56,537 bases of DNA from Candidatus Methanoplasma glyptotermitis (GTDB taxonomy: Archaea > Thermoplasmatota > Thermoplasmata > Methanomassiliicoccales > Methanomethylophilaceae). The notes under the pieces were generated by a model that saw nothing but the letters and a program-made list of their open reading frames with translations, searched no databases and was not told where the DNA came from. A program made the position numbers and the translations under genes. Each line of letters begins with the position of its first letter. The first letter of the stretch is position 1. The stretch is taken from the NCBI GenBank assembly GCA_031267895.1, contig JAIRYF010000022.1, positions 1-56,537 on the forward strand, read 5' to 3'. This document shows positions 1 to 8,698 of this stretch, piece by piece.

Positions 1-206
1 ACCGCGGTATATCCTATCGGAAGCTCAACGTACGAGAAACTGCCGTCCCTGTAAGTGGCGGCGATAACTCTGGGATCATCCAGAATATCATTCAGAGAAC
101 CGTTTCCGGAATCGGCGGCGGAATCATCGGCATTCAGCGCATACATTCCGCCGGCAGTCAGAAAAGCAACGGCAAGAACAACGGGAAGAATCAGCCGCAG
201 ATTCAT
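1..206 (-). CDS. Secreted or membrane-anchored protein, N-terminal part (runs off the window)
   Basis: The reading frame starts at the ATG at 206-204 and stays open to the window edge, so only about 68 residues are visible. It begins MNLRLILPVVLAVAFLTAG, a short basic start followed by a hydrophobic stretch typical of a signal peptide or N-terminal anchor. An Asp/Ser/Gly-rich segment follows, so the rest is probably outside the membrane. It lies 2 bases after the stop of the gene ending at 209 on the same strand and is probably the third gene of a small operon. I do not recognise the family. The export signal is seen in the sequence; the function is unknown. Confidence 0.6.
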   Translation of the reverse strand, partial: MNLRLILPVVLAVAFLTAGGMYALNADDSAADSGNGSLNDILDDPRVIAATYRDGSFSYVELPIGYTA

Positions 207-208
207 AT

Positions 209-679
209 TCAGTGCCTCCCGCGATAATAGACAATGAGCATGTACAGACCGACAATCAGACCGATTACGGAAGCAGCCATAATCGTAAGATTGGTACTGT
301 TCTCAGCAACATCGATTGAGAATGTGTATTCATACGAAGCTTCATCCTCACCGGCAAAAACGATTATGCCGGTAAATTCACCGGAAGAGAAAAGAAAGCC
401 TTCGACTGTGACAGCGGATGTACCCGCTGATGTGTTATAATCGCCGAGAGTGACGAATAACCCGGGTATCTCATTATCAGAGGAGAACTGAACCTCTGTA
501 GGTTTGAATCCGACATTTACGGAAAGATCATTCTTGTAATGTGAAAACTGATCAGGTTTCAGACCATCAGAAGTATCAGTCCACAGAAAATAAGCACCGC
601 CGACAGCAACCGCCAGGCAGAGAACCGCGATTACAGCAGCGGAATTCTTATTCTTTCCGGGATGCTTGAACTGCGACAT
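209..679 (-). CDS. Small membrane protein with two TM segments, unknown function
   Basis: About 156 residues. Hydrophobic helices lie near residues 15-32 (AAVIAVLCLAVAVGGAYFLW) and near the C-terminus (about 132-151), with a polar, Ser/Thr/Gly-rich domain of about 100 residues between them that is probably extracytoplasmic. It ends in a short basic tail (YYRGRH). I chose the ATG at 679-677 because GAGGTGA at 693-687 sits 7 bases upstream; a GTG at 688-686 overlaps the previous stop and is less likely. It follows the gene ending at 685 with almost no gap, so the three minus-strand genes at the left edge are likely co-transcribed. No family is recognised. Confidence 0.6.
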   Translation of the reverse strand: MSQFKHPGKNKNSAAVIAVLCLAVAVGGAYFLWTDTSDGLKPDQFSHYKNDLSVNVGFKPTEVQFSSDNEIPGLFVTLGDYNTSAGTSAVTVEGFLFSSGEFTGIIVFAGEDEASYEYTFSIDVAENSTNLTIMAASVIGLIVGLYMLIVYYRGRH

Positions 680-684
680 GAATA

Positions 685-1041
685 TCACCTCAGGGATTCA
701 GAATCGACAACCTTGAAATCCTTGGGAATATTCACACCGCCGGAAAAACTCGACTCCGGGAAGTGAACAACATTGAGATCCGCAGCTTCAATCAGTTTCT
801 CGCCGATGGAACGAAGCGCATTTGATCCCTGAACAGAGATGAAATGAACAACATCTTCTCCGTTATAGAAGTACGAGGCCTTGATATGTGCCTTGATCGG
901 ATAAAGTTCACCTGTATCTTTCTTATCCGACTGAGCGAACACGGCATACTCATTCGTACCGGAACCGCGTACCTCATGGACAAACCAAGTATGTTTGTCC
1001 TTCTTCGAATCTCCATTTTCTTCTTTCTTATTTGCAGCCAT
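685..1041 (-). CDS. Conserved-looking hypothetical cytoplasmic protein
   Basis: 118 residues with a highly charged, Lys/Glu-rich N-terminal 20 residues and then a compact alpha/beta-like sequence without hydrophobic helices. The start has a strong ribosome-binding site (GGAGGT about 7 bases upstream of the ATG at 1041-1039), which supports it as a real gene and the first of a minus-strand operon with the two membrane proteins downstream. The C-terminal half has a faint Alba-like feel (an alternating beta strand, then SNALRSIGEKLIEAA), but the conserved Alba motifs are not clear, so I do not assign it. Function unknown. Confidence 0.55.
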   Translation of the reverse strand: MAANKKEENGDSKKDKHTWFVHEVRGSGTNEYAVFAQSDKKDTGELYPIKAHIKASYFYNGEDVVHFISVQGSNALRSIGEKLIEAADLNVVHFPESSFSGGVNIPKDFKVVDSESLR

Positions 1042-1391
1042 ATTAGACTACCTCCAATTTTATTTGCATGAAATTATCTCATGCGGGATTGTTCAAAATA
1101 CAAACGTGCCTCCGGCAGCTTGCGGCCCTGCAGGCCGCACCGCTTGCGCGGGGAATGATGGGAGTAAGGGGAAATCTCAAAAACCACCTCCTAAAGGAAG
1201 GGAAAAATCAAAAGACCGGGCAGGAGCAAAAATTGAAGAGTGATAAAAAATACTGGGTTCCGAAAAGCTAAATACGGTCATCGGCACCTTTTCACTATAG
1301 CCAGCATCATTCTTTGGAAGATCGGAAATTACTTCGGAAAATGTTGCCGTGATTCGAAAATAGTTTATTTGGGTGCACCATCCCGCCTTCA
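1042..1391. other. Intergenic region between divergent genes
   Basis: 350 bases between the minus-strand operon and crcB. It holds the ribosome-binding site of the minus-strand gene, a hairpin at 1121-1139 (TGCGGCC, 5-base loop, GGCCGCA) of unknown role, and the crcB promoter near 1361. I looked for a fluoride riboswitch pseudoknot ahead of crcB and did not see its conserved bases. Confidence 0.4.
1361..1370 (+). promoter_or_regulatory. TATA box of crcB
   Basis: TAGTTTATTT centred about 26 bases upstream of the ATG at 1392. Archaeal transcription starts about 25 bases after the TATA box, so the mRNA would begin at or just before the ATG. No Shine-Dalgarno sequence is seen, which fits a leaderless transcript. 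Confidence 0.4.
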
Positions 1392-1763
1392 ATGGGCAGT
1401 GAACAGATGGTTGGCCTCGCAGCGGTGGCACTCGGCGGAGCGGCAGGGGCGGTACTGAGATATGGACTGTCTCAGGCAATGTCGTCGTTCGGAGAGATCA
1501 ATTGGGGTACATTTACAGTCAATTTTGTAGGTTGCTTACTGATATGCTTTCTTTTCTTCAGATTCGCCGACATGGGAGATGCGGCGGGACTGTTCCTTTT
1601 CGTAGGACTGTTCGGTGCATTTACCACGATGTCGTCTGTGTCGCTGGAGATGGTGCAGTCATTCGCTGCCGGTATGGTCGGATATGGTTTTCTCGTGTTC
1701 TTTATGAATGCGGTGATCTGTCTGGGTGCCGGATTTCTCGGCAGATGTCTCGCATTGCTCTGA
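1392..1763 (+). CDS. crcB: Fluoride channel CrcB/Fluc
   Basis: 123 residues, the usual Fluc length, with four hydrophobic helices. Family signatures are visible in order: GGAAGAVLRY in the first helix, the TFTVNFVGCLLI segment with its conserved Asn in helix 2, and GLFGAFTTMSSVSLE in helix 3, which carries the Phe/Thr/Ser residues of the Fluc pore and the central Na+ site. Fluc proteins are small dimeric channels in the cytoplasmic membrane that let fluoride leak out of the cell. It appears to be a single-gene unit ahead of the ribosomal operon. An internal ATG at 1407 is an alternative start. Both lack a Shine-Dalgarno sequence. Confidence 0.9.
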   Translation: MGSEQMVGLAAVALGGAAGAVLRYGLSQAMSSFGEINWGTFTVNFVGCLLICFLFFRFADMGDAAGLFLFVGLFGAFTTMSSVSLEMVQSFAAGMVGYGFLVFFMNAVICLGAGFLGRCLALL

Positions 1764-1781
1764 GTGCGAGAGACAGGAAGC

Positions 1782-1801
1782 TTTAATAAGGGAGATATAA
1801 T
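1782..1801 (+). promoter_or_regulatory. Promoter region of the rps13-rps4-rps11-rpoD operon
   Basis: Two overlapping AT-rich TATA candidates precede the operon: CTTTAATAAG (1781-1790) and GATATAAT (1794-1801). Either would place the transcription start around 1810-1825, giving a leader of roughly 90-105 bases before the rps13 ATG at 1914. Confidence 0.4.
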
Positions 1802-1818
1802 CCCAGCCGTAACGTAAA

Positions 1819-1892
1819 CTCAGGACCCGTCTCCGACGAATACTGAGAGCGCGTCCCGACGGACAGGCGCTTGGATACTTCCCTTCGGGGAA
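1819..1892 (+). promoter_or_regulatory. Structured mRNA leader of the rps13 operon
   Basis: Three back-to-back hairpins fill the leader. The first pairs CTCAG (1819-1823) with CTGAG (1843-1847) and contains an inner CGTC/GACG stem (1828-1838). The second begins at the next base: AGCGC-GTCC (1848-1856), loop CGAC, GGAC-AG-GCGCT (1861-1871), with a two-base bulge. The third is TTCCC (1879-1883), a TTCG tetraloop, then GGGAA (1888-1892). A Shine-Dalgarno GGAGG (1900-1904) follows 9 bases before the ATG. Ribosomal protein S4 autoregulates the bacterial alpha operon through its leader; the same logic here is inference only. Confidence 0.45.
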
Positions 1893-1913
1893 CATTTACG
1901 GAGGAATGAAAAT

Positions 1914-2393
1914 ATGGCAAAACCAAAGAAGGATGCGCCGGAGACCGAAGACGAGAACTTCAACTTCATTGTGCGTATCGCAAGCAGCGATATCGACGGC
2001 AAGAAGAGGACAGTAATCGGACTCCAGAGCATAAAGGGCGTGGGCAAAAGAGCATCACAGATCATAGCCAAAAGGGCCGAGGTCGATCCAGTTGCAAAGA
2101 TCGGAACACTCTCTGACGCAAAGGTCAAAGAACTCGAGACATTCGTCACCACGTATGTTGAATATGTCCCGCATTGGGCAGTCAACAGGCAGATGGACTA
2201 CGAGACCGGTGCAGATATGCATCTGATAGGTAACGATCTTGATTTCATCCAGAAAGACGACATCAACAGAATGAAGATGATCCGCTGCTACCGCGGGATA
2301 AGGCACGAGACCCACCATAAGGTCAGGGGCCAGAGGACCCGCTCTAATGGAAGAAAGGGACTCACGATCGGTGTCCAGAGGAAATCGTCCTGA
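1914..2393 (+). CDS. rps13: 30S ribosomal protein S13 (uS13), archaeal type
   Basis: 159 residues. The N-terminal FIVRIASSDIDGKKRTVIGL and IKGVGKRASQI segments and the C-terminal RCYRGIRHETHHKVRGQRT basic tail are the hallmark of archaeal/eukaryotic S13. Its tail contacts the head of the small subunit and the P-site tRNA, and it bridges to the large subunit. The start has the GGAGG site 9 bases upstream. It is the first gene of an rps13-rps4-rps11-rpoD operon, the conserved archaeal order. The gap to rps4 is 10 bases. Confidence 0.95.
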   Translation: MAKPKKDAPETEDENFNFIVRIASSDIDGKKRTVIGLQSIKGVGKRASQIIAKRAEVDPVAKIGTLSDAKVKELETFVTTYVEYVPHWAVNRQMDYETGADMHLIGNDLDFIQKDDINRMKMIRCYRGIRHETHHKVRGQRTRSNGRKGLTIGVQRKSS

Positions 2394-2403
2394 GGTGATG
2401 TAA

Positions 2404-3054
2404 ATGGGAGATCCGAAATTTTCACGCAGGTCGTATGACACTCCTTCTCACCCTTGGGAGGGGGAGAGGATAAAGAGAGAGGTCGAGGTTGTCCGCGAAT
2501 ACGGACTGAAAAATAAGACAGAGGTCTGGAAGGCGGAGACTATCCTCAGGAACTTCAGGAAACAATCCAGAGAACTGCAGGCCCGTCTCAGAGGAGGGGA
2601 TGCGCAGGCTAATATCGAGGCAGATGCGCTGATACGGAAGTGTTCCCGCATAGGCCTGCTTCCTGTGACCGGTTCGACATTGAATGATGTTCTTCTTCTT
2701 TCAGGGAGCGACATACTGTCAAGGAGGCTCCAGACAATTGTCTTCGACAAAGGCCTGGCGACGACCATAAAACAGGCAAGACAGATGATAACGCACGGCC
2801 ATATACACATCAACGGCCATAGGGTGACCGTTCCGGGATACATCGTGACTCGGGAAGAGGAGGCATCCGTTGTGTACAACGATGTCTCTCCGTTCACGGA
2901 TGAGATGCATCCGATGAGAATATCTGCGGAACAGGCCGCGGTAAATGCCGCCGCCAGCGCAAGGGCCAGGGCGAAAGCCGACGAAGAGGTTGCGGCGAAA
3001 GCGAAAGCCGATGCGGAAGAGGCCGGAATAACACTTGAGGACGGTGGAATCTGA
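2404..3054 (+). CDS. rps4: 30S ribosomal protein S4 (uS4)
   Basis: 216 residues. It contains an N-terminal basic region ([20 protein letters not shown]), the central helical domain and an S4 RNA-binding domain around residues 108-170 ([39 protein letters not shown]). The last 40 residues are an Ala/Lys/Glu-rich helical tail ([12 protein letters not shown]-like) that extends beyond the core fold, as in other archaeal S4 proteins. S4 is a primary 16S rRNA binder that nucleates small-subunit assembly. Its stop overlaps the rps11 start (TGATGA), suggesting translational coupling. Confidence 0.95.
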   Translation: MGDPKFSRRSYDTPSHPWEGERIKREVEVVREYGLKNKTEVWKAETILRNFRKQSRELQARLRGGDAQANIEADALIRKCSRIGLLPVTGSTLNDVLLLSGSDILSRRLQTIVFDKGLATTIKQARQMITHGHIHINGHRVTVPGYIVTREEEASVVYNDVSPFTDEMHPMRISAEQAAVNAAASARARAKADEEVAAKAKADAEEAGITLEDGGI

Positions 3055-3440
3055 TGACAGCCAAATGGGGAATAGCCAATATATACGCAAGTTATAACAA
3101 CGTCATGATCACCCTCACGGATATCACAGGTGCGGAGACCATCGGAAAGGTCACAGGCGGAATGGTCGTCAAGCAGGCGAAGGACGAGTCTTCACCATAC
3201 GCGGCCCAGAAGGCCGCGGAGAAGATCGCAGAGGTCGCCAGAGAGAGGGACATTATAGGGATACACGTGAAGGTTCGTGCTCCCGGCGGAAACAAATCAA
3301 GCTCTCCCGGCCCCGGGGCCCAGGCAGCTATCCGTGCCCTTGCGAGGGCGGGACTCAAGATCGGACGCATTGAAGATGTTACGCCGATTCCGCACGACGG
3401 CACCAAGAGGAAAGGCGGTCGCAGGGGACGCAGGGTCTGA
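3054..3440 (+). CDS. rps11: 30S ribosomal protein S11 (uS11)
   Basis: 128 residues with the canonical uS11 features: [20 protein letters not shown] at the N-terminus, [18 protein letters not shown], and the strongly conserved C-terminal [19 protein letters not shown] and [18 protein letters not shown]. It binds the 16S rRNA platform near the mRNA exit. The ATG overlaps the rps4 stop. rpoD follows after 12 bases. The sequence and length are ordinary. Confidence 0.96.
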   Translation: MTAKWGIANIYASYNNVMITLTDITGAETIGKVTGGMVVKQAKDESSPYAAQKAAEKIAEVARERDIIGIHVKVRAPGGNKSSSPGPGAQAAIRALARAGLKIGRIEDVTPIPHDGTKRKGGRRGRRV

Positions 3441-3452
3441 GGGGGCACTCCT

Positions 3453-4289
3453 ATGGAGGTAGAGATACGCGAAATGGGGGAGACGAGGGGCAGTTTCATA
3501 CTGAAAAATTCTTCTCCCGCCATGGCGAATGCGCTCAGAAGGACCATGCTCACCGATATTCCCAAGATGGCCATCGACAAGGTGGAATTCCATCTGGGGC
3601 CGATAATGGTTGACGATAAAGAATACGAGAGCGTGACTCCTCTCTTTGACGAGATAGTGGCACACAGGCTTGGAATGGTACCAGTACCGACAGATTACAG
3701 TTTGTTTTCGTCCCAGGAAGACTGCGTCTGCGGGGGCGAAGGATGCCCAAGCTGCACGATCATGTACAGTCTTAATAAAATAGGGCCGTGCACGGTTCTC
3801 TCAGGCGACATGATGCCGTTGGGGAACCCAGACCTTGCGGTCAAGGATCAGTTCATACCGATCGTCGAACTCACGGACGGACAGGCAGTTTTGATCTATG
3901 CGACGGCAGTCATGGGGACGGCCAGAAAACACGTGAAATGGCAGGCTGCATTTGGAGTCGGATATAAATATCTTCCAAATGTGTCGATAGACAAGAAAAG
4001 GGCCGGAGAGCAGGACACGCTGGATTCTATAAGAGTATGTCCCAGAAGAGTCTTTGAGGTCAAGAGCGGGAAACTTGCAGTAAGAGACGCATTGAACTGC
4101 GGCATGTGCAGAGAATGTGAGGTCGTTTCCAAAGGGGCCGTGACCGTAAGCGCAGACGAGACCAACTTTTTATTCAAGTACGAAACGGATGGCTCGCTGA
4201 CCGCAAAACAAGTACTGGACAGAGGAATGGAAATTCTTTCCGCACAGCCGGAGGGAGTGTTTTCCTATGTCGGGGAAGAAAAACTCTGA
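3453..4289 (+). CDS. rpoD: DNA-directed RNA polymerase subunit D (Rpo3), Fe-S cluster-bearing type
   Basis: 278 residues, homologous to bacterial alpha and eukaryotic Rpb3/AC40. With subunit L it nucleates polymerase assembly. The N-terminal dimerisation region carries SPAMANALRRTMLTDIPKMA. A CVCGGEGCPSC cluster lies at residues 91-101. An inserted ferredoxin-like segment follows, with C196 (RVCPRR) and the C216-x2-C219-x2-C222 group; these four cysteines fit one [4Fe-4S] cluster as known for some archaeal RpoD proteins. The cluster's presence is inferred from the spacing. It is the last gene of the ribosomal operon and ends against a hairpin terminator. Confidence 0.94.
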   Translation: MEVEIREMGETRGSFILKNSSPAMANALRRTMLTDIPKMAIDKVEFHLGPIMVDDKEYESVTPLFDEIVAHRLGMVPVPTDYSLFSSQEDCVCGGEGCPSCTIMYSLNKIGPCTVLSGDMMPLGNPDLAVKDQFIPIVELTDGQAVLIYATAVMGTARKHVKWQAAFGVGYKYLPNVSIDKKRAGEQDTLDSIRVCPRRVFEVKSGKLAVRDALNCGMCRECEVVSKGAVTVSADETNFLFKYETDGSLTAKQVLDRGMEILSAQPEGVFSYVGEEKL

Positions 4290-4292
4290 ATT

Positions 4293-4320
4293 GGGCGTAA
4301 GCCCTCCTTTTAATAAAAAT
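4293..4320 (+). terminator. Terminator after rpoD
   Basis: GGGC-GTAA-GCCC (4293-4304) forms a short hairpin with a GNRA-type loop, followed by TCCTTTTAATAAAAAT. It lies between the convergent rpoD and DNA polymerase genes and overlaps the last codons of the latter. Confidence 0.5.
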
Positions 4321-7300
4321 CAGACAATTTGCATTTCTTGACTTTGTCGTTGTTGAAGACCGAGTTCATGCTCATCTCCAAGATCATTATTCTTTCTTTG
4401 GTGTACTCATCAAGATCGTACTTTTCGATGATATCCTTTGAGACTTCAAGGTACTTCTTTACGCTGGCCTCGTGCACTGTGAGGATGAGCGGGTTTCCGC
4501 ATTTGCAGATTCCGGAAAGAGGAACTCTCCTGTATTTGTCCCCGCACTTCGTGCACCTTACTGTCTGTGTGCTGAAACTTCTGAGGTTGCCCGCTATATC
4601 CGGAAGGAAGTGTTTATTGATAACTTTGACCGCCACATCCCTTTCGTCTACCGCACGTATTTTTTTCCCTAAGTATAGCTGGGCCTCCATTTTATCGGTC
4701 ATACTATCCAAGGTAGTGTAGGCTGAATTCCTGGGGCCCTCGGAGATATCGTGAGTATCATGGGTGAAACCCAGACCCTCGTATTGCTTGGGTGTGCCGA
4801 TGCGGCCGGATATCAGATCCATCGCCTTCTCTATTTCTTTCGGATCGCGCATTTCCATGGCCGCTGTATAGAATTCGATCGGATATTTCCTAAGACAGTC
4901 TATGTTGTGCGCCTCTTTGTCTATCTCATTCGGATCGAGTCTCGTGGTCAGAACGAGCGGGGCATCCATAAGTCCCCCTCTTCTGTCCGGAAGATACAGC
5001 CGCGAGAAGTTCAGAAGGCCGTCGAGTGCCAGTATTACACAGTCCTCGTCTCCGTCGCAGTTCCTTCTTTTTGCAGCATGGAAAAACGGGTGACCGTAGC
5101 ATCCCCTTATGTCCGAATACCCTATTATGCGGCAGAGTATACAGCCGGAGGTGTGGGGGGCCAATCCAAATGTCAGGTGTCCGATGAGGTCGGTGCTGTT
5201 TTTGACGTTGTAGTATCTCTCAAGTCCGTAGAACTTTTCCAACTCATCATCAAGAAATTTCGCGACCTTCACGAGGAAGTTTCCGCAGTCCGTTGAAGGG
5301 ATTATATCTTGGACTTTGAGTTCGCATATCTGCTCATGGTCTGTGAGTGGATCGCCGTTCCAGTCGTGCTTATATCCGAGGTCACGGGCTTTCTCGACAC
5401 TGAGGCCTATTTCTCTGGGTTTGAAATGAGTCAGCGGCATATCCGTCATATCATATCTTATCGTACCGTCTTTGAAGACAGACACATCGTTCCTGGACCT
5501 TAGTATCCCTTTCTCCAGTGCTTCAGGGGTCTTTGATCTGGAAATCAGACCTTCGACACATCTAAGCTCTGCAGGTACCTTTTCTTTCAGATTCGAAAGC
5601 GCATCGCTGTACTCCTTCGAAAGATTTACGTTCATCATCGAAGGCCCGTTGTTGCCGTAAGCATTCTTTGAATTAGATTCTGCTGTGTGGGTGTTGCACG
5701 ATCTGCACCATGTGCGGTATGTGTAGATGCCGCATCGGGGACACATCCTTTTCCCCACTTCTAAGTTCAGGGAAGGCTCTTCGTTCCTGTTGAAGTTCGG
5801 TGTTCTGCTTTTGGAGGCTCTTATGGCGGAATCAATATCTCTTCCATACTGTCCGTCCCTTCCGACCGGGAACAGAGAATGTACCTTCGGTGACATCTCC
5901 CTCTCTTTTGCCTTCTCGGGGCGTGCCATCCTTGTACCTATGCGGGTCCTTGCCTTTGCGCGTATCTCGAATCCCGCCGCTTTGCTCACTGCGGACAGCG
6001 TATCGCTGCCTTTAAGTTCTCTCACAGAGATTATGCCGCTGCCGACACCGAGGCCGAGGCCGTCAAGCAGAGGTACGGAGTACAGCTCATCTACGACTAC
6101 CTCGTCTCCCGAGACACGGTGCGTCGCGCATAAGTCCTCTAATACTCTTTTTGTTTTCGGGTCTTTGGGAAGTATCAGGCTGTTCTCGAATCTGCCGCCC
6201 GAGAGTATACTGGATCTGAGATCCCTGAGCACATCTGTGCTCACATCATACCAGAACATGTTGTACACCGGGTGCAGCGGAACACCGAGTTGCAGGCACA
6301 TCTCTTTCGCACGTTCATAGGTGGGGTTCTTCCAGTCCCTCGGAAGTTCTCCTTTGGACAGTAACTCCTCCATGTGCCATTCCAAGGAATACCCGCACGG
6401 CACAAGGACTTGGTTGTTCTCGCAGAACTCTCCGAAAGGAATGAGAATTTCTCCGTTATCCACGATCTCCGCGATGTTCCTGCCTACAGCAATAACCTCC
6501 TCCTTGGTCTGGCAATGTACAAGGTCTCCGTTGTTGAGAAGTACGAAAGGGCCGTCAAGCATATCGCACGGAGTGACCACACAGGCTTTTCCGGGTCTTT
6601 CTATCTTTACCTGAGTTCCCAGTGCCATGAATTCGTCCATGGCGTACATGCTTGCCGGATTGAACGCCAATGCCGCCAGGCCGGTGGTCCTGGCCCTTCC
6701 ATACCTCAGTCTGAATCCTCCAACGGCACACGGGTGTCCGAATATGGGTCTCCCGGCGACAAGGTCTTTCAGATATGTCGTTGAGGGCTGGACGCTGTCC
6801 TCTTTGTTGGTCTCCGGCGGTTTGTGTGCCTCCACATATTCCCCGATGAACTCCCAGCCCGGAATTTTCAGCCGGTCCACGTGTTTCTTCAATTTAGAAG
6901 CCTTTTGGCACATCCCTTCTGCAATTACAAGACAGGCACCGCCTCTTACACGGTTAGTTTCTATTCTGGGAAGGTCCCTGTACCCCGAAATCTCCTCCTG
7001 TTCCGTGCCTTCTCCGTCTATGCAGATCGGACAGTTTTTCACAATAAGTTCTATTTCCTGCGGAGTCGGCGAAAACTGAAGGTGCTGGCACTGTTTATAG
7101 AGAGGTATTTCTTCTTCGAATCTTGCAATTTCTTCCTTTGTCGGGATATATCTGCCGATGCCCCGTGCCTGACGCACCATGTCGGCTATGAGCACGCTCA
7201 TCGCCTGTCCAGTACCTCCTGCTGCACGGATCGGTCCGGCGAATATGAGGTCAATGTATGATGAGCCGTCGGCATTGGTCTTCAGTTTCGTATCTGCGAT

Positions 7301-7675
7301 ACCTTCCAGCGGTGCGACCAGAATTCCTTCGGTGAGGACGGCGAGACCCACTCTCACAGCCCTGTCGACAGCCTTCTCTATGCTGTCGGCGGGTCTGCCG
7401 GCTATCTCCTTTGATATCATAAGGGCAACAATCTCACGATTTTCATACTCTTTTGTCAGCCTCCTTATGTCGTCTGCGACTCCTTCCACATTGTAGTCTT
7501 TGAGAAGCTTCTCTACGCGCGATGCCAGGTCTTCCGCCTGCGGTATTTCCACATACGTTTCGGGATCCATGCCGAGTTTTCTTGCAGCCTCGGCTATCCT
7601 GTAACACTCGTTATTCTTCTCAGAAAGCGACCTGAAGTATTCTCTCATGCCGTCGCTGGTTGCAACATCTCCCAT
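4310..7675 (-). CDS. polC: DNA polymerase D large subunit DP2
   Basis: 1121 residues, close to the normal intein-free length. DP2 is the polymerising subunit of the archaeal heterodimeric PolD, acting with the DP1 exonuclease subunit (not in this window). The two-barrel active site is marked by the acidic motif NCDGDED near residue 871, followed by ALDGLLNFSRLYLPDRRGG. Zinc-binding cysteine groups occur around residues 640-660 (CPRCGIYTYRTWCRSC) and 1040-1060 (CTKCGDKYRR...CKCG), and HTSGCILCRIIGYSDIRGC is also conserved. No intein interrupts the active site, a common intein location in this family. The start ATG at 7675 lies 4 bases after the upstream GTPase stop, so the two are probably co-transcribed. 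Confidence 0.96.
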   Translation of the reverse strand: MGDVATSDGMREYFRSLSEKNNECYRIAEAARKLGMDPETYVEIPQAEDLASRVEKLLKDYNVEGVADDIRRLTKEYENREIVALMISKEIAGRPADSIEKAVDRAVRVGLAVLTEGILVAPLEGIADTKLKTNADGSSYIDLIFAGPIRAAGGTGQAMSVLIADMVRQARGIGRYIPTKEEIARFEEEIPLYKQCQHLQFSPTPQEIELIVKNCPICIDGEGTEQEEISGYRDLPRIETNRVRGGACLVIAEGMCQKASKLKKHVDRLKIPGWEFIGEYVEAHKPPETNKEDSVQPSTTYLKDLVAGRPIFGHPCAVGGFRLRYGRARTTGLAALAFNPASMYAMDEFMALGTQVKIERPGKACVVTPCDMLDGPFVLLNNGDLVHCQTKEEVIAVGRNIAEIVDNGEILIPFGEFCENNQVLVPCGYSLEWHMEELLSKGELPRDWKNPTYERAKEMCLQLGVPLHPVYNMFWYDVSTDVLRDLRSSILSGGRFENSLILPKDPKTKRVLEDLCATHRVSGDEVVVDELYSVPLLDGLGLGVGSGIISVRELKGSDTLSAVSKAAGFEIRAKARTRIGTRMARPEKAKEREMSPKVHSLFPVGRDGQYGRDIDSAIRASKSRTPNFNRNEEPSLNLEVGKRMCPRCGIYTYRTWCRSCNTHTAESNSKNAYGNNGPSMMNVNLSKEYSDALSNLKEKVPAELRCVEGLISRSKTPEALEKGILRSRNDVSVFKDGTIRYDMTDMPLTHFKPREIGLSVEKARDLGYKHDWNGDPLTDHEQICELKVQDIIPSTDCGNFLVKVAKFLDDELEKFYGLERYYNVKNSTDLIGHLTFGLAPHTSGCILCRIIGYSDIRGCYGHPFFHAAKRRNCDGDEDCVILALDGLLNFSRLYLPDRRGGLMDAPLVLTTRLDPNEIDKEAHNIDCLRKYPIEFYTAAMEMRDPKEIEKAMDLISGRIGTPKQYEGLGFTHDTHDISEGPRNSAYTTLDSMTDKMEAQLYLGKKIRAVDERDVAVKVINKHFLPDIAGNLRSFSTQTVRCTKCGDKYRRVPLSGICKCGNPLILTVHEASVKKYLEVSKDIIEKYDLDEYTKERIMILEMSMNSVFNNDKVKKCKLSDFY

Positions 7676-7678
7676 GCA

Positions 7679-8677
7679 TCAGACCCCATCGTATCCGGCC
7701 GCCCTGTCTCTGAGTATAGATCTGAGCGGTTTCATTATCTTCTCGGTCAGTTCGTCCACGCCTTCGCCTGTCTCAGCGGAAAAACTGATATTTCCGCTGC
7801 CTGTTTTGATTATGTCGCTCTTGCTTTCCGCAACTATTATAAGTACCTCTCCGAAGTTCTCTTTCACAGCCTCAAGCAGAGCGTTCTGCTTTTCCAGACT
7901 GTAGCCGCAGGTCTCGGATGGATCAAGGATGAAAAACATGACATCCGTCAGATACCTGAGGGCAAGCACCGCCTGTTTCTCGATGTTGTTCCTGTCGTCG
8001 AACTCACGGTCAAGCAGTCCTGGAGTATCGATAATCTGAAATACTCTCCAGTCGTCTTTTATGTGCCCTATGATTATTCCCTTCGTGGTGAACGGATACG
8101 GGGCTACTTGGGGAGCCGCCGTGCTGAGTTTGGCCACCAGACTGCTTTTGCCTACATTGGGGAAGCCTGCTACCACGACGGTCGGTATGTTTGGGTCGAT
8201 GGCCGGGAGTTTCCTGAATTTGTTCTTGGCGTCCTGAAGGAAAAGAAGATCTTCGTTGATTCGTTTTATGTAGGATGACATCCTCCCATAGAAACTGTTT
8301 TTGATACTTTCTATCATTTTTGGATCCTTTGTCCTTCTAACGTCTTTCAGAGAATCGTTTTTGAGTTTATCTATCCTGCCGGATGCCCAGTTCAGTGCAC
8401 CGAGTGCCTTTTTGTATCTGTCTATTCCTATGATGAGATCTATCAGTTCGGGAAGAAAATCGTCTTCTTTGTCGATCCTGGGAAATTTGACGATATAACC
8501 GCTGAGGGTGGAAGTCACTATGTCGCCCGAGGCGGTTATTTTGGCTAGAACGGTCTTCTTCTTTCCGTCCAATGCGTCAGTCCCCTTTTTTGTGATCTTG
8601 GATGCCCTTTTGAAGGACTTATCCATAAGCTCGTCCGCGGAGAGGACGGTCGGTACCCTGAAACTCATTCCGGCCAT
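7679..8677 (-). CDS. Nog1-like ribosome-assembly GTPase
   Basis: About 332 residues with a Nog1-type helical N-terminal domain (RVPTVLSADELMDKSFKRAS) and then an Obg-like G domain: G1 GFPNVGKSS near residue 171, G2 PFTTKG, G3 DTPG. The expected G4 NKxD is replaced by ESKSD. Nog1 proteins bind pre-60S/50S particles and act late in large-subunit assembly. The frame is open further to 8722, but a TATA box (TTTAATTATA, 8708-8699) lies inside that extension, about 26 bases before the ATG at 8677. I therefore place the start at 8677 (or 8668), probably leaderless. It sits directly upstream of the DP2 gene. Confidence 0.85.
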   Translation of the reverse strand: MAGMSFRVPTVLSADELMDKSFKRASKITKKGTDALDGKKKTVLAKITASGDIVTSTLSGYIVKFPRIDKEDDFLPELIDLIIGIDRYKKALGALNWASGRIDKLKNDSLKDVRRTKDPKMIESIKNSFYGRMSSYIKRINEDLLFLQDAKNKFRKLPAIDPNIPTVVVAGFPNVGKSSLVAKLSTAAPQVAPYPFTTKGIIIGHIKDDWRVFQIIDTPGLLDREFDDRNNIEKQAVLALRYLTDVMFFILDPSETCGYSLEKQNALLEAVKENFGEVLIIVAESKSDIIKTGSGNISFSAETGEGVDELTEKIMKPLRSILRDRAAGYDGV

Positions 8678-8698
8678 GAACGGGTTATAGACATCACC

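Noticed and set aside
685-1041. Alba-family DNA-binding protein
   Set aside because: Only a faint resemblance in one helix; the Alba signature and order of strands are not met.
1100-1391. Possible fluoride riboswitch before crcB
   Set aside because: The conserved pseudoknot bases of the crcB motif are not present. Only an unrelated hairpin at 1121-1139 is seen.
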